In this document: positions 1-5,078 of the stretch, in pieces | How the letters are laid out: every line of letters begins with the position of its first letter | How positions within the stretch are numbered: the stretch's first letter is position 1 | NCBI GenBank assembly: GCA_947484535.1 | Contig: CANKPO010000061.1 | Span: forward strand, 1-7,333 | DNA length: 7,333 bases | Source of the DNA: Caulobacteraceae bacterium | GTDB lineage: Bacteria > Pseudomonadota > Alphaproteobacteria > Caulobacterales > Caulobacteraceae | Direction: 5' to 3' | Notes under the pieces: generated by a model | What the model saw: the letters and a program-made list of their open reading frames with translations, nothing else | What the model was told of the DNA's origin: nothing | Databases searched by the model: none | Translations under genes and position numbers: made by a program

Positions 1-243
1 CAACCGACCGGCTTGCATCACACGAAGCTGACCCGACTTTTCTGTGATCAGGGTCAATCCATCAGGCAGGAAGGCCACGCTCCAGGGTGACACCAATCCA
101 CTGGCGATGGTCTCCACCTTCAGCGTGTAGCGCTCCGTTTTGAGCAAGGTTTCCTGCGCCACTGCGGGAGCGCCACAGGTAAAAACGATTAAGGCCCAAA
201 CCAGACTGTGGAATCGCTTGATCAATTTTGGACGGAAGAACAT
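1..243 (-). CDS. PQQ-dependent sugar (aldose) dehydrogenase, N-terminal part, cut by window edge
   Basis: An open frame starts at ATG 243 and stays open for 81 codons to base 1, so only the N-terminus is seen. Residues 1-29 form a signal peptide: basic start (MFFRPKLIKR), hydrophobic core (LVWALIVF) and an AVA|Q cleavage site near 29/30, so export to the periplasm is expected. The mature start holds the hallmark of soluble aldose dehydrogenases of the YliI/Asd and GDH-B type: GLVSPWSVAFLPDG, then LITEKSGQLRV, the first blade of a six-bladed beta-propeller. Family members oxidise aldoses to lactones with PQQ as cofactor; the cofactor and catalytic residues lie beyond the edge. A purine-rich GAAGAGAAA (249-257) sits 5 nt before the ATG. 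A second in-frame ATG at 297 would add 18 residues (MSRRVARHGG...) before the signal peptide and is less likely. It is the fourth gene of the minus-strand run, 95 nt after the serine hydrolase. Confidence 0.82.
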   Translation of the reverse strand, partial: MFFRPKLIKRFHSLVWALIVFTCGAPAVAQETLLKTERYTLKVETIASGLVSPWSVAFLPDGLTLITEKSGQLRVMQAGRL

Positions 244-272
244 CGCGCTTTCTCTTCGTGGCTGCTCGCCCC

Positions 273-298
273 CATGTCGCGCAACTCTGCGAGACATG
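273..298 (-). repeat. imperfect inverted repeat / RNA hairpin upstream of the sugar dehydrogenase
   Basis: Bases 273-283 and 288-298 pair as 11-nt arms (CATGTCGCGCA / TGCGAGACATG) with one mismatch (279 against 292) around a 4-nt loop. It lies in the 95-nt gap between the serine hydrolase stop and the sugar dehydrogenase ATG at 243. On the transcript no U-run follows, so it is not a standard intrinsic terminator. It could be an mRNA processing or stabilising hairpin that sets different expression of the last gene, or an operator. The structure is seen; its role is a guess. Confidence 0.45.
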
Positions 299-338
299 AG
301 GCACTTGGTTTTCGGGTTCGGGTCACCGCCCTGTCGGT

Positions 339-1592
339 TCAGGCATAGCTTTCGGTCATGGCCGAATAGACCAGCGTGCGCAGGTCGCGGCGCAGGGTTA
401 GGCGGGCATCGGTGCCGATGACCTGGGTCATGAAGACGACGGTGAGGTCTTCCTTAGGGTCGATCCAGAAAGCGGTCGAGGCCGCCCCGCCCCAGAAATA
501 TTCACCCAGTGTGCCGGGCAGCCGGGTCTTAGCCACATCGATATTGACCCCGCAGCCGAGCGAAAAGCCGATGCCGCTATAGCCGGACTCAGAGAAGGCT
601 CCCGCCGGTGCCAGTTCGGTCAGGTCCTGATTGCCGGGAAGGTGGTTGAGGCTGAACAGGGCCACGCTTTTGGGGCTGAGGATCCGAACCCCATCGAGGG
701 CGCCGCCCTTCACCATCATCTGACAGAACCGCATATAGTCGTGGGTGGTGGAGACGAGGCCCCCTCCCCCGGATTCCAGCAGGGGCGGCTTGGCATAGCT
801 GCTCTTTTGGGCGTCATCCTGAAGCTTCAGGCCACCATTGTCGCCGGGAACGTAGCAGGACGAGAAGCGCGCGATCTTTTCGGGCGGACAATGGAACCCG
901 GTATCGACCATGCCGAGGGGCTCAAACAGCCGGGTGCGCAGAAACTCGCCAAAGGCCATGCCAGACACCTTCTCGATCAGATAGCCGAGAATGTCGATGG
1001 AGATGGAATAGTTCCATTGGGTGCCAGGCGAGAACTCCAGCGGCAGGCCTGCAAGCTGGTGGATCATGCCCTCTAGGCCGCCGGGGGTCTGGAAGTCATT
1101 GATCTTGTGGCGACGATAGGCGGCATCGACGGCCGTGCGCATCAAGAAGCCATAGGTCAGACCGGCCGTGTGGGTGGCCAGATCAATAACCTTCATTGGC
1201 CGAGCCGCCGGCGTCGTCAAAAAGCTTTCGGGCATGCCCGGAACCAGGGTCGAGACCCCACTGGCATAGACGCCCAGCCCCTTCCATTCGGGGATATAGG
1301 TTTGCACATCGTCATCGAGGCCGATCATCCCGTCTTCGACAAGGATCATGAGAGCCACCGCCGTGATGGGCTTGGTCATGGAATAGATGCGGAAGATCGC
1401 ATCCTCCTGCATGGGCTTGGACCGCTCCAAGTCCATATGTCCGGCCATGCCCGTATGGACATGCTGACCCTTTCGATAGATCTGCGTCATGATGCCGGGC
1501 AGCATGCCGCTGTCGACATAGCGCTTCTTCATCACCGCATCGAGCCGCGCGAGCCGCTCGGACGAAAGTCCAACCTGTTCTGGGGTTGCCAT
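339..1592 (-). CDS. beta-lactamase-fold serine hydrolase / esterase (class C, family VIII type)
   Basis: This 417-residue protein belongs to the beta-lactamase/transpeptidase-like family (EstB-type family VIII carboxylesterases), a usual length for it. The nucleophile motif SxxK is S71-M-T-K74 (context FRIYSMTKPITAVAL). The second catalytic motif is Y195-S-I in WNYSISIDILGYLIE; family VIII esterases carry Tyr-Ser here instead of the YxN of true class C beta-lactamases. The third, KTG-like position is W367-G-G in YFWGGAAST, again esterase-like. There is no signal peptide (MATPEQVGLSSERL), so it should act in the cytoplasm on short-chain or aryl esters; the true substrate cannot be read from sequence. 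The ATG at 1592 is fixed by AAGGAG 8 nt upstream (1601-1606). The gene starts 23 nt after the stop of the PqaA-like gene, so the two are probably co-transcribed. Beta-lactamase activity is possible but less likely. Confidence 0.9.
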   Translation of the reverse strand: MATPEQVGLSSERLARLDAVMKKRYVDSGMLPGIMTQIYRKGQHVHTGMAGHMDLERSKPMQEDAIFRIYSMTKPITAVALMILVEDGMIGLDDDVQTYIPEWKGLGVYASGVSTLVPGMPESFLTTPAARPMKVIDLATHTAGLTYGFLMRTAVDAAYRRHKINDFQTPGGLEGMIHQLAGLPLEFSPGTQWNYSISIDILGYLIEKVSGMAFGEFLRTRLFEPLGMVDTGFHCPPEKIARFSSCYVPGDNGGLKLQDDAQKSSYAKPPLLESGGGGLVSTTHDYMRFCQMMVKGGALDGVRILSPKSVALFSLNHLPGNQDLTELAPAGAFSESGYSGIGFSLGCGVNIDVAKTRLPGTLGEYFWGGAASTAFWIDPKEDLTVVFMTQVIGTDARLTLRRDLRTLVYSAMTESYA

Positions 1593-1600
1593 GGTCGTTA

Positions 1601-1606
1601 CTCCTT
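1601..1606 (-). promoter_or_regulatory. Shine-Dalgarno site of the serine hydrolase
   Basis: On the minus strand these bases read AAGGAG, near-perfect complementarity to the 16S 3' end, with 8 nt before the ATG at 1592. It is the strongest ribosome binding site in the window and fixes this start. It overlaps the right end of a 15-bp palindrome at 1605-1619. Confidence 0.85.
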
Positions 1607-1619
1607 GATTTCAAATCAA
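1605..1619. repeat. 15-bp perfect palindrome in the gap between two operon genes
   Basis: TTGATTT C AAATCAA: two 7-nt arms around a single central base. It covers the TGA stop of the PqaA-like gene (1616-1618) and touches the Shine-Dalgarno of the next gene. The one-base centre and A+T-rich arms rule out a useful RNA terminator, so if functional it would be a DNA-binding site. It may equally be chance created by the stop codon and ribosome binding site. Confidence 0.4.
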
Positions 1620-3037
1620 TGCTTGTGGGTGTCGGGCGCGATGATGGGTCTGGCATCTTTCCATTTGAAAGGCAGAACATTGGGCGTCACCGAGACCTCT
1701 GTGGTGAATTTCAGCGGATAGAGTCCGCCGCTCGGATAGGTCATTTCGACAAAATAGGCGGTCCAGCCGTTGGCGGGCTTGCCGACCGATCCGACCCAGG
1801 TACCATCCTTCGCCCGCTGCAAGCTTGTGGCGGTAAAGGCCTTGCCAATCGTATCGACGCGGAAGTCTCGAGCCTTGGGATTGGTCGCCTGCCAGAGCTT
1901 GACCTCTGTCGGCTGGGCTTTGGAGTGGACGACAATGGCCCCATCGGGCCGGACGGTCCATTGATAGTCCGGGAGCTCGCGACCGTTCAGAATGCTGTCG
2001 TAAAAGGCGGTGATACTGTCTTGAATATCCGTGCCCGCCGTGGAGTGCTTGGAATTGGGGATCATCCGCAAGCGCTTGGTTTGCGGCAGGAGGTGATAGC
2101 CAAACTGGGTATTGTCGGGCGGGAAATATTCATCACCGACGGCATTGATGATGAACTTTGGTATCTGCATTGATGGGCGATCCCGATAGTTCAAGGGATC
2201 CTCGATCTGGTTGACCTGGGTCAGGCTCGGCGATCCAATCCCGGCGGGGATGAGACCGTTCTCGACATAGTCCTTCAGCGCGGGCGAGAAATAGCCCATC
2301 GCTTCCCAATGGTGCCGCGTGGTCGCCTCGACATCGAGAACATTTATGACGATGGGCACAATGGCCACGACCCGTGGATCAAGCGCCCCGACCAGCCAGG
2401 CCGTCCATCCGCGCTTAGAGCCACCCGATACGACAAAGCCATCGACCTTGATCTTACCACCCTCCACGCTCCGCAGATATTGCTGAACCGCGGTCATGGC
2501 AGCCGTACCGCTCTTGACCATAGGCAGTCGTACCAGATTGAGCGGGTTTTGGTCCTTGGCGAACTTGGCTTGCTGATAGGCGATGATTTCATCTTCGACA
2601 CGGGGACGGTCAGGCTGCTCGGCAAAGCGCAGGGGCTGGTTGGGAACATCGTCCAACTGCACCACGACGGAATGGGTCTCTACCGCCATCCTGGCAAAGT
2701 GCGCCGGCGGGCCCTTGGGCGCTGGATCGGTATTGTCCCCGTTCGTTATGTAGAGAAAGCTTTTCGAAAATTTGAGATCGTCGGGGACGATGACGGTCAC
2801 CCAATGTTTCCACACCGGCTTATCGACCTTCGAGGCATCGAGCCAAGTCTGGGAGGTCATGGCCAGCACCGCGCCATGATAGCCCGGGCCGCTAAAGCGA
2901 TGGTCTACGGTCCAGCCAAAGGCGGGATCGGGCGCTTCGACATAGGCATCCAACGCATTTTTCGGGTTGGCCGTCGCCGGAGCGGGCGTGGTGGCAAACA
3001 ACAGCAGTAGCGCTGCCAGTCCAAAGGTGATCCTCAT
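1616..3037 (-). CDS. PhoPQ-activated pathogenicity-related protein (PqaA-type), secreted alpha/beta hydrolase
   Basis: This 473-residue protein matches the PhoPQ_related family (PqaA of Salmonella). Residues 1-23 are a signal peptide (MRITFGLAALLLLFATTPAPATA|N), so it works in the periplasm or outside. The mature protein opens with the family's LDAYVEAPDPAFGW and continues with WKHWVTVIVPD, FLYITNGDN, then the nucleophile elbow VVSGGSKRGW (Ser207), ALDPRV-AIVPIVINVLD, and the acid/base part: NAVGDEYFPPDN (Asp302) and IPNSKHSTAG (His331). This gives a plausible Ser-Asp-His triad. The biochemical substrate of the family is not established; the name comes from PhoP-dependent expression in Salmonella and implies no virulence role here. 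The ATG at 3037 is preferred over an in-frame TTG at 3049 because GAGGG lies 5 nt before it and the TTG overlaps that site. It starts 38 nt after the acyl-CoA synthetase stop, as in an operon. Confidence 0.9.
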   Translation of the reverse strand: MRITFGLAALLLLFATTPAPATANPKNALDAYVEAPDPAFGWTVDHRFSGPGYHGAVLAMTSQTWLDASKVDKPVWKHWVTVIVPDDLKFSKSFLYITNGDNTDPAPKGPPAHFARMAVETHSVVVQLDDVPNQPLRFAEQPDRPRVEDEIIAYQQAKFAKDQNPLNLVRLPMVKSGTAAMTAVQQYLRSVEGGKIKVDGFVVSGGSKRGWTAWLVGALDPRVVAIVPIVINVLDVEATTRHHWEAMGYFSPALKDYVENGLIPAGIGSPSLTQVNQIEDPLNYRDRPSMQIPKFIINAVGDEYFPPDNTQFGYHLLPQTKRLRMIPNSKHSTAGTDIQDSITAFYDSILNGRELPDYQWTVRPDGAIVVHSKAQPTEVKLWQATNPKARDFRVDTIGKAFTATSLQRAKDGTWVGSVGKPANGWTAYFVEMTYPSGGLYPLKFTTEVSVTPNVLPFKWKDARPIIAPDTHKH

Positions 3038-3042
3038 AGTCG

Positions 3043-3047
3043 CCCTC
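3043..3047 (-). promoter_or_regulatory. Shine-Dalgarno site deciding the PqaA-like start
   Basis: The minus strand reads GAGGG here, 5 nt before ATG 3037. A longer reading from TTG 3049 would put its start codon inside this site and add four residues (MRAT) before the signal peptide, so the ATG is the better start. Confidence 0.75.
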
Positions 3048-3075
3048 AAATCTCTAATCGGTTGATGGTCAGGCC

Positions 3076-4782
3076 CTAAGCCAGGCTCGCGAAATGTTTC
3101 ACCGCCTCTGCGCGCAGGTCGCGTTTCAGGATCTTGCCCGATGCGGTGCGCGGCAAGGGCGCGTGCGTGATCAGGATGTAGCGGGGGACCTCAAACTTCG
3201 CGAGGTGACCGGCAAGATAGTGGCGGATGGCCTCGGGATCGAGCGCCTTGTCACTGAACAGGGTCGCCCCGACCTCTTCGCCCAGACGCTCATCCGGGAC
3301 AGCATAGACCGCCGCCTCGTGAATGTCGGGATGGGTCAGCAGGGCTGCTTCAACCTGGCCGCAGCCGATATTTTCGCCGCCTCGGATGATCAGGTCCTTA
3401 ATCCGGTCGACAATGAACAGATAACCCTCGTCATCCAGATAGGCCACGTCCCCGGTGCGAAACCAGCCATCCTCGAAAAGGGTCTTGTTGAGGTCGTCGC
3501 GGTTCCAATAGCCCGGAAAGACTGAGGTGCCCCGAACGAGCAGCTCTCCCGGCTCGCCCGCGCCAAGGACGTCCCCCGCCTCATTAACGATGAGCAGCTC
3601 CAAAACCGCTGAGCAGCGCCCCGAACTGGCCGGGCGGCCCAGATAGTCGAGGCCGCCAATGCCGGTACCGATGGCATTGGTTTCGGTCATGCCCCATCCG
3701 GTCGCAGGAAGGGCCTTTTCGAACGAGGCTTCAATCTGCCGGACCTGTTCGGGGGCACGGGGCGCGCCGCCGCCGCCGACGCTGACCATGCTGGACAGGT
3801 CCTTGTTGGTCTCCTTGGCCACCCGCACCAGATCACCGGTCATGGCCGCCGGTCCGGTGAAGGTCGTGATCCGCTCGCGCTCAATCAGGCTCGCCGCATG
3901 GTCTGGGTCCCATTTGTACATGGCCACCAGACGGCGCTGGGTACGATAGGACTGAAGGAAGACGGCGTGGGAGCCTGTCACGTGAAAGAGCGGAACGCCC
4001 AGAAGTGTCGCCGGTTGCTCCTCCGGTTGAACCATTGGAATACCACTGCTCAAGGCACCCGCCCGAAGGTCCAGTTCCCAAGACATTAGCGCGGAGATGA
4101 CGTTGCGATGGGTCGAGACCACACCCTTTGGAAAGCCCGTCGAACCGGAAGTATAGTAGATGATCGCATGATCTTCGGGCTCGACCTTCACCGCCGCAAG
4201 GGCGGGGCCATCGAAACGGGCCAAGAGGTCTGCCAGATCCTCAGCACCAGCAACCTGACCGGCGCGCACCGAGACCACCTTCAGGGCCGGGTCGACCTTG
4301 GCCCGCGCCAAGCGCTCTAGCCGCTCAGCATCCGCGAACAGGACCTTGGCCCCACTATCAGCCAAGCCATAGGCCATCTCGTCGGGCTGCCAGTGCGCAT
4401 TCATGGCAACCGCGATGGCGCCAATCGAAGTCGCTGCCTGAAAGACCAGAACCCATTCGGGATAGTTTCGCATGGAGATCGCGACCCGGTCCCCCTTTAC
4501 GATCCCAAAGTGGTGAACCAGAAGGCGGCTGATCTTTTGGGCTTGGCGCTGGGTCTCGGCAAAGCTGATCCGCTCCTGCTCATAGATGATGAACGGCAGA
4601 TCGCTGGCGGTGGCCTCGAACATATCACCCAAGGAAGCCGGGGCATGGGCAAAGACCTTCTGGACCCGTCCTCGAATAGTCTTGGTCTCAAGCGCATAGG
4701 GCTCACCCGGCGCGGTCAAAATGGCGAGGGCTTCGGCGCGGCTCATCACCGGAGCGGTCGCTGTGCTGGTCTCTTGCATCAT
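3076..4782 (-). CDS. AMP-forming acyl-CoA synthetase (ANL superfamily)
   Basis: This enzyme of about 568 residues activates a carboxylic acid to acyl-AMP and then to the CoA thioester. Numbered from ATG 4782, the P-loop YYTSGSTGFPKG is at about 209-220, the GWGMTETNAIG adenine-binding motif follows, the hinge region has GWFRTGD (Asp445) and VDRIKDLIIRGGENI (about 458-472), and the catalytic lysine of the C-terminal lid is K550 in RTASGKILKR. All core ANL motifs are intact. The acid substrate (fatty, aromatic or other) cannot be told from the sequence. There is no signal peptide. The open frame reaches upstream to a TTG at 4890 with ATGs at 4839, 4782, 4779 and 4746; none has a good Shine-Dalgarno. 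I chose 4782 because a likely promoter/operator overlaps the 4839 start and homologous N-termini normally begin close to SRAEALAILTAPGEPY. It is the first gene of the minus-strand operon. Confidence 0.88.
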   Translation of the reverse strand: MMQETSTATAPVMSRAEALAILTAPGEPYALETKTIRGRVQKVFAHAPASLGDMFEATASDLPFIIYEQERISFAETQRQAQKISRLLVHHFGIVKGDRVAISMRNYPEWVLVFQAATSIGAIAVAMNAHWQPDEMAYGLADSGAKVLFADAERLERLARAKVDPALKVVSVRAGQVAGAEDLADLLARFDGPALAAVKVEPEDHAIIYYTSGSTGFPKGVVSTHRNVISALMSWELDLRAGALSSGIPMVQPEEQPATLLGVPLFHVTGSHAVFLQSYRTQRRLVAMYKWDPDHAASLIERERITTFTGPAAMTGDLVRVAKETNKDLSSMVSVGGGGAPRAPEQVRQIEASFEKALPATGWGMTETNAIGTGIGGLDYLGRPASSGRCSAVLELLIVNEAGDVLGAGEPGELLVRGTSVFPGYWNRDDLNKTLFEDGWFRTGDVAYLDDEGYLFIVDRIKDLIIRGGENIGCGQVEAALLTHPDIHEAAVYAVPDERLGEEVGATLFSDKALDPEAIRHYLAGHLAKFEVPRYILITHAPLPRTASGKILKRDLRAEAVKHFASLA

Positions 4783-4839
4783 GTTGAGGGTCACTGACGA
4801 GGAGCTCCGTTCAAGCGTTCTGTCGACGCCAAAAGACAT

Positions 4840-4880
4840 TCTATCGTGATAGATACCTCGACGCGGAAGCCACAGGCCAA
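4840..4880 (-). promoter_or_regulatory. candidate promoter and operator of the minus-strand operon
   Basis: A perfect inverted repeat TCTATC-GT-GATAGA (4840-4853) lies 57 bases upstream of the preferred start at 4782. On the minus strand it overlaps TATCTA (4855-4850), a possible -10 box, with TTGGCC (4880-4875) 19 nt upstream as a weak -35. The repeat would then cover the -10/start-point area, a typical repressor position for TetR- or GntR-type regulators. The palindrome is seen directly; promoter and regulator are inference, and the 19-nt spacing is long. Confidence 0.35.
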
Positions 4881-5009
4881 CCCAGTCCAAGCCCTACAGT
4901 GCCAAACTATGTTACGGGCGGAGCGGTTTCACAAGTCGTTCACCGGGATTAAGCCGATCCCTGCCGTTCGCGGCGGCGGCTTGCCGAACGTGAACCTGCC
5001 CTAATTCTT

Positions 5010-5037
5010 TTGACTCCTAAGGTTCGAACCCTAAGCT
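5010..5037 (+). promoter_or_regulatory. candidate promoter with palindromic operator for the GH95-like gene
   Basis: TTGACT (5010-5015) resembles a -35 box and TAAGCT (5032-5037) is a weak -10, 16 nt apart. Between them is the perfect 10-bp palindrome GGTTCGAACC (5021-5030), flanked by CCTAAG at 5016-5021 and 5030-5035. A palindrome in the spacer is a common repressor site. The -10 is poor, so this is tentative. Confidence 0.3.
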
Positions 5038-5078
5038 CGCCCCATCTTGCCGCGCTCAGGTTTAAGGTTGTTGCACCA

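Larger units (their letters stand above)
4783..5078. other. divergent intergenic region
   Basis: These 296 bases separate the preferred starts of the acyl-CoA synthetase and the GH95-like enzyme. I see no small gene or tRNA. The region holds the TCTATC/GATAGA repeat (4840-4853), a CGTTCG/CGAACG inverted repeat with a 14-nt G+C-rich loop (4965-4970 and 4985-4990), and the GGTTCGAACC palindrome (5021-5030). Promoters of both transcription units should lie here. Confidence 0.6.

Noticed and set aside
62..304. 80-codon minus-strand open frame (MPHVSQSCATWG...)
   Set aside because: It is out of frame with the sugar dehydrogenase, whose signal peptide and PWSVAFLPDG motif explain the same bases.
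1107..1721. 204-codon plus-strand open frame
   Set aside because: It runs antisense across the serine hydrolase start and the end of the next gene; no recognisable domain, and both sense genes have clear catalytic motifs.
2309..3010. 233-codon plus-strand open frame
   Set aside because: It lies wholly antisense to the PqaA-like gene, has no family motifs, is rich in Arg and Gly, and is expected in G+C-rich DNA.
4783..4890. Longer acyl-CoA synthetase from TTG 4890 or ATG 4839
   Set aside because: The extra residues (MDWVGLWLPRRG...) match no family N-terminus, no suitable ribosome binding site is present, and the stretch overlaps the likely promoter. The choice is not certain.
4965..4990. 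CGTTCG ... CGAACG inverted repeat as a terminator or riboswitch
   Set aside because: Only six pairs with a 14-nt loop, no U-run, and no known riboswitch core in the leader.
5011..5045. GGTTCGAACC looks like the T-loop of a tRNA
   Set aside because: The bases on either side (CCTAA and CTAAG) do not pair as a T-stem, and no acceptor, D or anticodon arm can be found upstream.
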